This document shows, piece by piece, positions 22,684 to 34,121 of a DNA stretch of 64,000 nucleotides. The position numbers were made by a program, and so were the translations under genes. This DNA is from Diaporthe sp. PMI_573 (lineage: Eukaryota; Ascomycota; Sordariomycetes; Diaporthales; Diaporthaceae): NCBI GenBank assembly GCA_021399435.1, contig JAJTUP010000034.1:186001-250000 (forward strand). The letters are read 5' to 3'. Position 1 is the first letter of the stretch, and each line of letters opens with the position of its first letter. Below the pieces are notes generated by a model that saw only the letters and a list, made by a program, of their open reading frames with translations, made no database searches and was not told the origin of the DNA.

Positions 22684-23414
22684 TTCCAGCGTGTTTTTCT
22701 CTTCCGACGAACTACGACAGGGTCAGCTGAGGGGCTTGGCTGTCAAGTCCGAAGATAAAGCCTATGCAGTAGCCACTGGGAATGAAGGTCAGCAGGCATG
22801 CTGTCCTGAACATTGGTAATTTACCCGGAACGCCTTGGACTTTCATCAGTGGACATCTGGCTGACTCACCTGATACATAGGTTGTTTTAGACCCTCGACG
22901 AAATGTACAGATGTCCTCCACCACACAATGGCCTTGGCCTGCCCGCATCAGTACCCTTTGTGCTCTTTTGTGTAACTTGGTCAACATACACCTCCGCTAG
23001 TATCCTCGAACGCTTTTAGACGACATCGAGGGAGGAGTACCGTTCGATAGCGCGGAGGTTGGGATCCTTTGGCGCTGTTCAGGCCGAGCTTGAGGCGGTC
23101 TCACATGTATTTGCTGGGACTTGTCCATATCATTTTGTCTACTGGCGCTGAAGTTGGCCATACCATTTTTTTTTTTTTGGAGAACTGGGTATTGCCACGA
23201 TGTTGGATCTTACCCAAGGCTGTCAATTCCAGCCGAGCACTCACTCGAAGACTAAATACTCACGCTGAACGTGTATTCGAGAGTCGTTATCAATCATCAA
23301 TTATCCTCGTCAATCCTGATCTTGAAAAGTGACATGGTTCTTGAAGTAATTTCAAAACGAGCTTTGCCATGACCCATGCCTCTTCAACATGGCATTGACT
23401 GACATTCGCGAACC
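22684..23414. other. convergent intergenic, 0.7 kb
   Basis: 3' flanks of the RRM gene and the first flavin monooxygenase gene. Contains a run of 13 T at 23166-23178. No gene seen. Confidence 0.5.
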
Positions 23415-24809
23415 TTACGCCGCCTTCGCAGCATTATGGTAGTGCTGAGTAAAATCATATCTGACATCAAAGGCCCCCATGAGCAAGTCCTTCAAGAAAG
23501 CCTTATCCGTCTGTCCCTTGGTCAACAAGTGCATGAATTCGTCCCTGTCATACCTTGTGGCTGGGTCCTTGTCGGACACACGGCGGAAGTTCTCCTGTGA
23601 GATTGGGTCGATGACGGTCTTCCACTTCTCGATCCTTTTCTCACTATACAGATCCAGGATCGAGTCGTCGGCTTTGCCGTCCCAGATCCCAGCGAGACAA
23701 TCGAAGAGACCGCCACAGTCGACGAACCCCCCCGTAATACCGAGCCCGCCCCACGGGTTGCAAAGATGTGCGGCATCGGCGGCGAGGAGAACGCGGCCTA
23801 CTCGGAACTTGGTTGCGCATCGTTGATGCATCTTGTAGGGAGCGATGTTGATCAGCTTGTACTCGTTCGGCTTCGGGTGGCCGGGGAGCATGGTCTCAAA
23901 CTTCCATGGTTGCCTTTGCTTGTACTCTTCAACAGACAGCCCAGGTGTTTCACCGTAAGTGACGCGGTAAAGCCCATCCCGGGTTATCTTTGCCGCCATC
24001 TTCGCGTTGCCGTCTGGTCAGAGTTCTGTAATGATACGCCACAGGGTGAGGGGATAATCGAAACTCACAAAGAAGTTTTCGGGGTGTATGATGAAATTGG
24101 CATCGTCGAAACCAAACTTCCCCTCGAAGTCATAATACGTCTTTTGTTGTGATCATCAGTACCAAGTTGAGCCGGGAGTGGAACGAATGGAATGAGATTT
24201 CACTTTTGAGCGGATACTTACATTAGTCGCGATAATCTGAGCATCCCATGTAAAGCCAGGGTAGTCATTGCCAAACAATGCCCTCCTGACAGCACTGTTC
24301 GCACCGTCGCACCCAATAACGTAGTCTGCCTCGAGCCTTTTGTTGCCCTCTGGGGTCTCAACATCGATCCATGCCTTCTTCTCATCCTGGCCGACGTCGA
24401 CGACCTTGTGCCTCCACAGAATGTTGCCGTTGTACTTCTCCAGGAAAAGGTCCAGCATGAGCTTGTCCAGGTCCTGCAGCGGAAGACACACGGTGCGCAA
24501 GTCATTGCCGTCAACGTTGGAGATAACCTCAGCGTTAAATCCCGCGATGTAGCCGTGGTCGTCAGCACGGCGCCAGCACATCGTGTCCAAGGTCATGCCT
24601 TCGGACTTTACCTTGTCTAGAACCCCCGCTCGCTTCAATTCCGGGGTCGCTGCTGGCCCATAATGCGCGGCACGAGGCTGCTGGTCCAGCTCGTGAGACA
24701 TCTCGACCACCGTGACTGGTATGCCATGTTTTGAGAGCAGCAGAGCGAGTAGGAGCCCGGACGGCCCGGCACCGACGATGATAATCTTTTCAAAAGCCTT
24801 TCCAGCCAT
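23415..24809 (-). CDS. FAD-dependent aromatic-ring-type monooxygenase (PHBH fold), 3 exons
   Basis: Exons 24809-24222, 24140-24069 and 23999-23415 encode 414 residues. The start is the ATG at 24809, because open frame upstream has only TTG. This is a class A flavoprotein monooxygenase, which uses NAD(P)H and O2 through a flavin hydroperoxide to hydroxylate substrates, often phenolic. Visible features are the dinucleotide-binding GAGPSG at about residues 13-18, the middle motif YVIGCDGANSAVRR, and the third motif GRVLLAADAAHLCNPWGGLG at about 287-306. There the usual Gly-Asp is Ala-Asp. The two introns (81 and 69 bp) have GTAAGT and GTGAGT donors, and splicing joins ATN-TYYDFEGKFGFDDANF and PENFF-MAAKITRDG, as expected for the family. 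The length is short compared with phenol 2-monooxygenases (about 600), since no C-terminal thioredoxin-like domain follows. The substrate is unknown. Part of the accessory-looking block up to 33 kb. Confidence 0.87.
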
Positions 24810-25320
24810 GTCTGAACGTAGGGGACAAATGATTAGAATAACTTTTCGACGTTCTTTGGCTGCTTCCAAGCGATGCGAGGCAACACAACTTAAATCTTAA
24901 TAGCTTCAGCCAGGAGTTGGCGTTCCGAAATATGGGGGGCTCGGCGTCAAATGTACGAGCCGAACGGTTAAGACCTGACTAACCCGTCAAACATTCAGTC
25001 TAGTGTGCCTCTTGTGACGCGAGTCCATCGCAAACGTCTCGGCATCAATGATCGCCAGTTTTGCGGGGAAAACGCCTTTTCCTCTGCCCGCCCTTGAGAC
25101 CGAAAGTAGGGTTAGGGAATGCGGAATCTACCTGCCTAGGTAGGTACTCACTCCATCGAGGGACAGGCGGAGCGGTTCTTCGATATACTGTATCTTGAGT
25201 CACAGTGTAGCTACTAGTAAAGAGCAAAATACTTGAACCTCTATTTGCGTCCAACTTTGAACATCATGAAATCATGCACGGTATATCTTGAAAACCTATG
25301 TACTACGCAGATTGACTCTG
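24810..25320. other. intergenic, 0.5 kb
   Basis: Promoter region of the monooxygenase and 3' flank of the membrane-protein gene. It holds the element CTACCTGCCTAGGTAGGTAC at 25129-25148 and a short GTAGGGTTAGGG at 25106, too short to be telomeric. Confidence 0.5.
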
Positions 25321-26545
25321 CTAAACCATTCCGCGAACGCTGCTCGGCGGTTGTAGCTCGAAATTATCAAAACCTGAGGGGCCAGGCCTATGTGGAGAAT
25401 GCGCGGGAACATGACCCGCGCCATCAGGCCTCCTCTTGACGTTTGTGGAGTCTTGCCTCGGTACCAGCGGTGCACCAGACCCGAGACTCTCCCTCCTCAA
25501 TGACCACAGCTTGTCCAGCGCCGTCTTGAAGTCGTCCAGCACGAGAGTGTCCGTGAGACACTTGAACACCAGTGCGAGCTTCCAAAACGGGTTGACGCCG
25601 GTGGGCAGGGCATCCCCCAGGGCGCCCGTCACCGAGACTATGTCGAGGAGGCAAAATATAATGCTCAGCGCCATGGCGGCTAGCAGGATGGCGAACCGCG
25701 GAGAAATGATGATGACCTGGGCGAAGGTCATTTCGTAGTGCCGTTTGAGAGTCCAGATCAGCTTGATGCAGGCGGCGACCCACCAAGGATCGCGGAAGAT
25801 GGTCTCGATAGGCCGCGTTTTCGAGAAGAGATTGCTGTGGGGGAGGTCGTTGAAGAAGGTGAACGTCGCATATATCTCCACCACCCAGTATGGCTGCACA
25901 AGGATGATGGTGCAAATAAAGACACGGCTGCTCCGCTTGGTCATGAAAGGCTTGATCTTCATCCAGGCGATGACATTGTGCAAGCCATTGGATATGTGAA
26001 GACATGTAGCGGCAACAGACAGCCACCATCCGTACGTCGGGTTCGCCCAGAACAGGTTATAGCCCTGCCATCCTCCAAGCAGAAGCTGGATGCATGCGAT
26101 CTGAGTCAGTTAGCTGAGACTATGAGACCTGGGACAAGCACTCTTCTTGAGGCACGTACTTCAAGCAAGATCAATTTGTGGAGGAGGACGCCCTTGCGCA
26201 TATTCGCAATCGTAATAACCATCATGACGACCAATGCGCCAATCACTACATAATTGAATAACTTGTGTCAGTAGGCGAAAAACCTAAGAACGCAAACATA
26301 GCGCTACGTACTGGACGCGAAAATTGTATTAGCGACGCGTCAATAACTCCCATGACCCCAGACAACAGCGTGCAGAACTGCAGGCCGATTTCTTCGTCTG
26401 GTATCTCGGACTCGAGGGAGGCGTTTGAATCTTACCTAAATCCTTCCGCCCAACCCTCGAGTACGATTGCTGAGGGATCTGTGGGTGGGTTCTTCCCATT
26501 AACCGCCCTGGACACCAGTCCAGCGGTACCACCAAGAGGACTCAT
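25321..26545 (-). CDS. multi-pass integral membrane protein, 5' exon structure uncertain
   Basis: The last exon (26100-25321, 259 residues) and the one before it (26160 back to 26245 or 26261) are secure. Splicing joins VLLHKLILLE to IACIQLLLGG over a 59-bp intron. The last exon holds several hydrophobic helices, the conserved-looking RDPWWVAACIKLIW, and GVNPFWKLALVFKCLTDTLV, then a hydrophilic tail. I recognise this as an uncharacterised ascomycete membrane-protein family with about seven helices. A first exon from the ATG at 26545 ends in IVLEGWAEGF, which I expect to join directly to MIGALVV. Yet the GTAAG donor after 26436 leaves two bases over, while the acceptor at 26246 needs one, so the two do not fit. 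Either a small exon is missed (the frame at 26400-26312 is open and reaches an acceptor at 26262 in phase 0), or the gene has a one-base lesion. The function is unknown. Confidence 0.6.
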
Positions 26546-27645
26546 GCTCTACTCGGCCGGTTTGACGTTGTAACGGGACTGTCGTGACGAGAGGGATTTG
26601 TGTAGCCATGAGAGGCGCCGTTGAAAGAGAAAATGACCAAATTGACAACGTAAGAATGCTAGCGCACTTTTGTCGGATATCACAAGTCTTCTTATACGGC
26701 CCCCTATGTAAGACCGGAGACCAACTGACGTAGCGTAAGCCGCAGAGGGGGGCAGGACACAATGTAGTGCATCAGAACACTACCGAGGATGACCACAGCT
26801 GAAAAGCGAGCTGCAGGTGTCAGGGTTGCACAATCGAATATGCGCGAACCAGAGCTCAGAGCGTAAAAGAGCGGGCATGCAACCCGTGGGCGATCACCAG
26901 GCTTCCTTCCACTCTCCTTGTGAGACCGAGGGTGGTGGGCTGCCCCAAACTTCTCCCCCACTCGGCTTGAAGGTCCCTTTGCAGGTGGAGGGTGGCACCG
27001 CTGGGGGAGGCCGGTACGAGTGTTCCAAACCTGGGGATTTCTAGGTGTATGTAACCACCAGGTCATTGGACGACCCATGCAATTGGTGATCCGTGGCAAT
27101 AGGGGCCACCTTTGGAGTAAGCAAGTCTTTGGCCGGTCATGGTGACTGTGTTGTAATTAATTGGTTACCGAGGAGTGCGGTAGTGCCCACGTAAGGCAGA
27201 GCTTGTCAATCTTGTCTCAGCCCCTTTCCGATCCTGTACACACGCAGCCAATGTCTCTGCTGGCAGAAATGGGTATCCTGGTAGAAATCTCGACCGGGTG
27301 GTTATTGCTCGGGGCTCCCCTGTGCCGGGACTCTGGGTCTCCTCTTTCCGCATGGGAGACAGAATGCGATATTGAAGACACTGTGCCACGAGAGACGTGG
27401 ACACAGCAGCATGCACCGGGTGTAAAGAGTTCCCAGAATACTACCATTCATACTGCATGACCAAGCATGACCAAGGAAAGCGTTCACCCGCGCGGTGGAG
27501 GACTCCTGAGTGTCAGACTATATATAGTCTGTCTCACTGAGATTGCACTGCGTGCATGGGTATTGATTTCAAGACAGCACATATTTATATCCACAAATGA
27601 ACCCTCCCTCCAATAATTTTGAAAATCAACACGCTTTTATTCTAC
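26546..27645. other. gene-free spacer, 1.1 kb
   Basis: Upstream region of the membrane-protein gene and 3' flank of the second monooxygenase. Only short frames. The CCTAGG of a dispersed palindrome at 27645-27650 overlaps the stop codon of the next gene. Confidence 0.5.
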
Positions 27646-29158
27646 CTAGGCAACGACTTTCTCGATCCGGCCAATGGTTTCAAGCGAGATGTGCTCCTCT
27701 TCCAATGGCTCAATGTCTCGTCCACCCCAACCCATCGCGGATGGATCCAACCTACTGGCATTAACATTTCTCTGGACTGCTGCCCTGCTCCTTCGTATCA
27801 TCTCTTCTTGATAGGTCTCCAATGCCTTCTTTGTGCTGGATCCGTCGTGATCGTTGACAGCGTCAATGGTCCCAATACATTCTGCAAGCTTCAGAGCATC
27901 TCGGATAGCGTGAACGCCAGCCTCTCCGCGGGCTGGTACATGAAAACAAGTGATTGTCAGTCTTCTTGTCTCCTTTTTCTGTCGTTTTCCAAAACTTTCA
28001 CTCGTGCGGCGAAATGGGATCTCAACGAAACTTACTCGGAGGCATACAGTGGGCTGCGTCGCCCAGCAGCGTCACGCGTCCGGAAGGTATGTTCGACAAC
28101 ATGAGAGCACGCTGCGGAAAGGGGTCTCCGCGCAAACTTTTGGCAGGGGTGAGTTCAATGATATTCCGGAACTCTGGAGATATATGGCGTGTATGTTGCA
28201 TGACAAAGTCGTGCAGTTCGTTCGGCGTCGCTGTCCTGGTCCAATGGGCTGGGTCGCCGATAGTATCATCGAGCCACATAGCAAACCAGTAGTATTCCCC
28301 GGAGCGCCCATCAGGAGCCACACACTTCAAGGCACTGAACATGTGAACGGTGGGGACCTCTGGGTTTTCCGGCTCGGCAAAGAAGTTGGATCGTGACGAG
28401 TGACCCAGCCGTAGTTCGTTCTCGAAGTCGCTGCCAGACAAAGTCACCTCGCCACCAATGGAGGTCAAAGGAAGCAGCTGAGGCTTCACTTCATCTCCTA
28501 GGAGTTGGCTCCTCACTAGAATGGCGGATCTTGTGGTCAGACAGCTTTAAAGTATAACATGGAAGTAACTATCGTAGAATCCTCTCACTTACGGGTACTG
28601 TTCGTTCCGTCTGCGCCGGCCAGGATAGTTCCGGTGGCACTGGTTCCATCATCAAACCGTACCGTCACAGACTCTGTCGATTCTTCGAAGGAAACCGCGC
28701 GCTTGCTCATGTGACACGGTATCTTTGTGGCCAGGAACCGGCGTAGTTGAACACGGTCGGCACGCACCATATCCAGCGGACCTCGAGACGTCACTCCATA
28801 GCGCATACCCTGTCGGTCAGACAGATACACTACAGACTGCGCTGGAAGGTCCAATGGAAGTAGATGGTTCGTGAGAGCCAGATTAGGCACGTCATCTGGC
28901 ATGGCGGCTAGGAGCTGGGGAATAATACTGGTAGACTTTCCTTGGTTAGCACCGCTGACGTGTTCCTGTCATCCCGTCAAGTAGAAGCCCTCATCGGCAC
29001 TCGCACCTGTGGATATAAATACACCATCCCGAGGTTCGCCAGTCCGGATCCCGCTCGAAGATTTCAAAAGAGATGCCTCTTTTGCGTAGACATTGGGCCA
29101 AAGTGAGACCCCCGATGCCTCCACCAACAATCAGGACGTGTGGGTTCTTGGCGCTCAT
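27646..29158 (-). CDS. FAD-dependent monooxygenase, salicylate-hydroxylase-like, 4 exons
   Basis: Exons 29158-29007, 28927-28593, 28515-28036 and 27932-27646 encode 417 residues. The start is the ATG at 29158 (MSAKNPHVLIVGGGIGG). Class A flavin monooxygenase signatures are GGGIGG at about 12-17, the arginine-containing VRADRVQLRRFL, AGADGTNSTLRSQL, and GRVTLLGDAAHCMPP at about 305. It continues over intron 3 into TRGEAGVHAIRDALKLAE, the usual flavin-contact end of the motif. Intron 1 (79 bp) was set to end at the CCAG at 28928, giving GWCIYIHS-IIPQLLAAMP with a CTAAC branch site. An alternative acceptor at 28955 adds nine residues but fits the family less well. Introns 2 and 3 are 77 and 103 bp. 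Substrate unknown. Same strand as the membrane protein and the first monooxygenase, with about 1.1 kb to the former. Confidence 0.85.
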
Positions 29159-31406
29159 ATTTTCGCGGGTAGTTGTTAGATGTCGAGACAAAGATGGTTG
29201 AGCCGATGTAGAATTGCTGAGATATTTCGAGTTCTGTTCATCGAGGGGAGCAGGTTAAGGACGATTTTATAAGTTTTTGAAATTTCACTTGAGCGTAGTC
29301 GTCCTCCCAGTCGGGTTCCAGACACATTCCGTAGTGGGCTCACCGCGCGCGGCTCGGCATCGGAAGACGGTGAAGGCGCGAGTGGGCAGAGAAGACACGG
29401 GTCGCACTGCGGCCCGCAACGGCAAATCAACCAGGGTGAATACAGATCAGCTGCAATATATTAATCATGGTGGTACCTGAAAACTATGGGCTTTTTGTCA
29501 AATGCATCTCGATATTGCACTTAGTTGCTTAGCCTTCCGGACAAGCTGGACATACGACAAAAGCTATCTGCTAATATGTGGAATATCGCCTTTGGGACAC
29601 GAGCGAGTCAGTCTGTTCACACGATATGAATAATTTGGAACCCCAGTACTATCAGAGAGTGCACTCGGCTCTGGAGCGAGCAGAATAATGTAATCGAGAT
29701 CTTGGTGAACATTCGTATTAGCATTCCGTCATAAATAATACCCCAGATTGCAAGGGCTCTGCCCCATGAAGTGAGTCGTGCTGGGCTTGTTGCATTGCAC
29801 AGCTCCACCGCCGGGTGCGTAATGATACCCAATATCTGGCCTCGAAGCCGAAAGTTACGTACCCCACAGATGTAACACAAGTCGCAGCTCGGCTTTCACA
29901 AGGTCCGTTTGCACGGGGCCCGAGTGACCGACTGTACTTGTTCCTCTCCTTTGCTTGAAGCACGACACTACCACCAAATCATCAACCAGAAGTGGCTATT
30001 ATTCTGGCAAATATGCGGCTTGATGAGCCATTGTCCGGAATCCATCTCATTGGTCAGCATTGTAATGCTCTTGTGACGAGGCTCAGGACTGTAAATCAAT
30101 CGCGTTGGGCGATTCCACTGCCCTGGAACGGAAGCAGAGTGTCCCGTGATCATCCTTTCAGGTCGAAAAGACTGTATCCAATTTGGCCATGGGAAAGGGC
30201 TACCTTGTAATTTAGTAAGTCTGGTGGTTTAGTAAGCGTTTACCACTGTATGAAGGGACCGCCTACATACTGCTTAAGAAGCGTACGTACACGGATTAAA
30301 AACGAAACCACCTAGATTGCAGTTAAGTGGCGACATCACGTAGTTCGTTAGGCATGAGTAGTAAGGAGCGTGGGGGTCAATAGCAAAGAGCCGCACCTGA
30401 CCTATCTGCCTATATGTATTCAGCCACATAAATTAGCACTATGCTCAGTCCTCAAGCTCTCAGTAGCCTTTGCTGGGAGTCCAGCAAACAGTGGGGGATG
30501 GTTGGTCAAAACTAGTTGCAAATCACTGGAGAAAGAGGGTTCCAGGTTGTGAGGTGACCAATGTTGTGAGCCCGTGGGTAAGGCGCAAGTCACTTGAGAA
30601 GATCAGCGTGGGATGTTTGCAGGGACAAGCATATATAGATGCACTTTCCACGACCCAAGTGACAACGTGACAAAAGTCCCGCAAAACCCGGCTCCGCTGT
30701 CAAGCTCGGGCCGAGTTCTTTCTACTTCAAGAGGGAAACCTGTTCTAAGGCAGAGCCACATGCGGATGGGTATGGCAAAAGGGTACCCGGGTGAACTGAG
30801 CCAGTGTACATCTCGCATGCCTCTTCGGGCCATGAGGACATCAAGAATCCTTGGCAAGGCAGCTAGCTCCCGCGATCCAGAGTCACACGGGTTAGGTTAA
30901 TGATAATGGTGGTGTGAGTTGTTCTGCATGAACAAGGGTGATGAGGACCTTGATGGCCTCCGGTCTGCAAGGATACGGCTCTTCAGTAGATGCGACTACA
31001 CCCGTATAGTGTTTATTCTTCGGCGCAGCAAAGAAGGTTTCACCAATGGATTTGTTCGCCTTGCTAATCTGGCGTTGCTGGGTGTACACGGCATGGTTAG
31101 GTTTTCGGCGCACACCGCGGGTACGATCTGCCAAGTATGTACAACTCGCCCTTCTCGCCGTTGATCCGTTCGGATGGCTTGGTCATACGGCATCCTTTCG
31201 TCACATTCTTCTGTTTACTCTCACCTGCGGTGAGGCGATGAATCACACGTGGTCTGCATCAAGCTGAATCATTTTCAATTCACTCCTGAGCGTGACTGAC
31301 CTCGTAGGTACCTCGTGGCCATTTAAGACCCCATTCAACTTTCTGTTGCTTGCCAGTATCCTTCCTACCTCAGCTTCGTTGCACGCTGTACGGTCACTCT
31401 GCAACC
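29159..31406. other. gene-free spacer, 2.2 kb
   Basis: Divergent spacer between the second monooxygenase and the nicotianamine-synthase-like gene. All frames are short. I see no family motif, tRNA or transposon end. It is long enough to contain decayed genes, which I could not recognise by eye. Confidence 0.45.
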
Positions 31407-32479
31407 ATGACCGTCGACACGAGACAAAACGGACATCCCGGCAACACCGTGGAACGTGTTGCCACGAAACTACCATACCACGAAGACGCAGCCGAGCGCA
31501 TCATCCTTGGCATCTTGACATTGTTTGACAAGCTGCGAAAGCTCGAGACCCTGCAACCAGATCCGATCAATGGGAGACTCTTCAACCAACTCTTTGATCT
31601 CGTGACCATTTCAAAAACCACCACCAGCCAAGAAGAAAAGGTGAGTCTGTCCCCCAAACCGGCACTGGTCTCGAGACCGCTAACCATTCTGAACAGATCC
31701 TGTCGGACCCCAGGGTACAAGCCATCATCCCAGAGCTGCGGCAGGTGTGGGGCGACGCCGAGTACCTCCTTGAGCTCGACTTCGCGCGCAAGGTCATCTC
31801 GGGCGCGCCCTCAATACCGGAATGCCAACGGCTGTACGAGAGTTTCCCGTATCTGGACCAGTACCGCCAACTGGCCCGCATGGAGACCAACACGCTCGAC
31901 ACCGCGATCGGCGAGCGGGGTCTGCCGCCGGTGCGCAAGATAGCCTTCTTGGGGTCCGGACCGACGCCGTTCTCAGCGCTGTGTTTCCGGGAGAGGTTAG
32001 GGCCGGAGGTGGAGATTGTCAACATCGACCGCAGCGAGGAGGCGATCGATCACGGCCAGCGGATGGCTCTCTCGCTGGGCCACGAGTTCTCGGGAAACAT
32101 GAGATTTGTCCGTGCTGAGATCGCCGTGTCGGCTTCGAGCCCATCCTCATCCGAAGCTGGGAATGACGTCTCGGTCACCGCCACGGGCCATGAGGCGCTG
32201 GCCCTGGCGGGTCTGAGCGACTGCGACCTCGTTCACTTTGCTGCGTTGATCGGTGAGACGGAAAGGGACAAAAGGGATCTTATCATAGCTGTCGCGAAGG
32301 CCATGAAACCGGGCGCGCTCATCATGCTCAGGAGTACAGACAGCCTACGGCAGTGTCTGTACCCGAAGATGGACGTCGACTGCTGGGAGGTATTGGACGT
32401 AGTCAGTCCGGTCTTGGCGGCAAGATACTTTGGAGCAGCAACGAGCCTGACGACGATTGTTGTCAGTGTAGATGGGTAG
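31407..32479 (+). CDS. nicotianamine synthase-like protein, 2 exons
   Basis: Exons 31407-31640 and 31697-32479 (56-bp intron, GTGAGT donor, ACAG acceptor) encode 338 residues, with start at the first ATG of the frame (MTVDTRQNG). Nicotianamine synthase joins aminopropyl units from S-adenosylmethionine to make a metal-chelating azetidine compound. Family features are: an N-terminal helical region with NGRLFNQLFDLV; the acidic LSDPRVQAIIPELRQVWGDAEY; FPYLDQYRQLARMETN, matching the conserved LP/FPYYxNYxxLxRxE region; the SAM-binding FLGSGPTPFSALCF near residue 165; and NIDRSEEAIDHGQRMA. They are followed by CDLVHFAALIG and a methyltransferase-like PGALIMLRSTDSLRQ. The length fits fungal members. 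Fungal NAS proteins make nicotianamine or related chelators for metal handling; the exact product is not predictable. The nearest neighbours are two flavin monooxygenases and a small Cys-rich gene. Confidence 0.85.
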
Positions 32480-33597
32480 GGGTGTATACTCAGTCTTTGG
32501 AGCAACTTAGAATTGGTAGTACGAGGGTTGTGGTGCGGTTAGTTGCCGACGTAGAGGGCAGACACCACGGAAACGATTAATTTTCAAAAGACATCACTTG
32601 CAAAAGTCATGAACCCCAGAGCGGGGGCAAATCAGAGTCTCATGTAGATATTCATCTGTAAAAGTTCGGTGAATAGACACAGACTGCATGCCCAGTTGGG
32701 CAAAGAGCGGCTCTCTGTGGCTAACTAGTCGACGTTGACGACTGGATCTCTTCGCATCAAGGGAAGTGTGGGGGTTGTTGCGCATCGGGTTGGATCTGCA
32801 TTTGTTTTCCACAAGCAGGACCGGAGAATTAAGTCGGATTGTGATACATATCTCTCATCTGATGTCTCTCACCTACCGCCCTGAATCTGGCAGGATCTTG
32901 CCCAGTGAAATGTGAGACCCGATAACCATGCCGCTTGAGCGCACACGGCAGCCCTGCTCAGGATAGATAATTTGAGTTGAAAATGCCGACCGCGAGGCCT
33001 GAGAGTAGTCTCTGGCAATTTCCAGATCAGGCCTCAAAGAAGTCGAACCGCCGGGCCCAAGCCAATGCAACGCTTGAGCTTGCATTTGTGCATTGCAGGC
33101 GTGAATAAGATAAACAGCGGAGCGCCGTTTAACTTCGCCTCGGTGGGGATGATGTCACGCAATGACGCAGGGGATCAATGGCTCGACGGCTGGCAGTGCC
33201 TCACGACGCGCGTGTTCGGGAGGAAACCATCCCAGCTGGGCTTGGCTGCACAGCAGGTTTAACTGTTAGTCGGACGGCGCTAGCAGGCTGGCCAGCAAAT
33301 CGAACAATGCACAGCATGAAACTGCGACGCCTCTCAGCCACGAATTATAGGGGCCGATGGGGGGGCATGGTCGCTAAAGCCTGACTCGGCCTGAGAGGTG
33401 GGGATGACGCTGCGGGTGATTGACCTCCAGCGAGCCATCGGCGGGCAATTGAAAAAGGCGGCCAGGCCCAGCCCTCCGAAAACAGCATTCACCCGGGTAC
33501 GAAGTCCTTGCCCTACAAAGCATCCGCCTCCAGTCCACAAGGAAACACCGACGGCCGCGTCTCAGGTTCAACTTCCTCCACACAACCGACCAGCACG
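32480..33597. other. intergenic, 1.1 kb
   Basis: 3' flank of the nicotianamine-synthase-like gene and upstream region of the small Cys-rich gene. No other gene was recognised; frames are short. Confidence 0.5.
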
Positions 33598-33905
33598 ATG
33601 TCGCCAGCCGAGACACAGCCTCAAGCCATTGCGGTGGACGAACAGAGCCTTCCCGCACCACCTCCGCGGATAGAAGTAACGCAACCAAGGGTTTCTCCGC
33701 CGATGGGTAAGATATATCAGCTCAAGAGAAATCCCTATTTTAAAGTGACGCCCACCGCTGACCTTGGTGCATAGACCCCCAGCGACCGCACACTATCGCT
33801 GATACGACCCCTCGGATGCGAGGTGGCGATCGCAGCCGTTGTTGCCCGGGACGCTTCTGCTTCTGCGTCCCGTGCCCTCTGCCCTGCGACTGTTGCATTA
33901 TCTGA
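33598..33905 (+). CDS. small cysteine-rich protein with C-terminal CaaX-like box, 79 aa, spliced
   Basis: Exons 33598-33706 and 33775-33905 joined over a 68-bp intron (GTAAGA donor, GCTGAC branch, ATAG acceptor). Exon 1 gives a Pro/Gln/Glu-rich N terminus (MSPAETQPQAIAVDEQ.., then PAPPPRIEVTQPRVSPPM). Exon 2 adds DPQRPHTIADTTPRMRGGDR and a tail of about 23 residues with nine cysteines in CC, CxC and CxxC spacings between Phe, Pro and Val, ending in CDCCII. The last four residues (Cys-Cys-Ile-Ile) fit a CaaX prenylation box, and the other cysteines could be palmitoylated. There is no signal peptide. The protein would therefore be a soluble tail anchored by lipid to a membrane. Neither exon would be called alone. 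Support comes from the perfect splice signals, the frame, and the non-random tail. Family and function are unknown to me. It converges on the TRAPPC12-like gene. Confidence 0.68.
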
Positions 33906-34121
33906 GAGGGAGGGTGGTCAGAGGATGGCTAGGCGTGGTTTCCTTCGGCGTTCACGGGTTGGATTATCCAGCGAATGGGGTTTGTGGGTTCATTGGTGGT
34001 CATATTGGAACATGACCGACTGTGTCACCAGTCACAGTAATGCAAATTGGACAGCTCCTGCGACCAGGACAATTGTCTTTATTCAAGAACCCGACTCGCT
34101 CGGTGATGGAGATATGGTTCT

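Noticed and set aside
25106..25118. Telomere-like GTAGGGTTAGGG
   Set aside because: Fewer than three repeat units, flanked by ordinary spacer; chance match.
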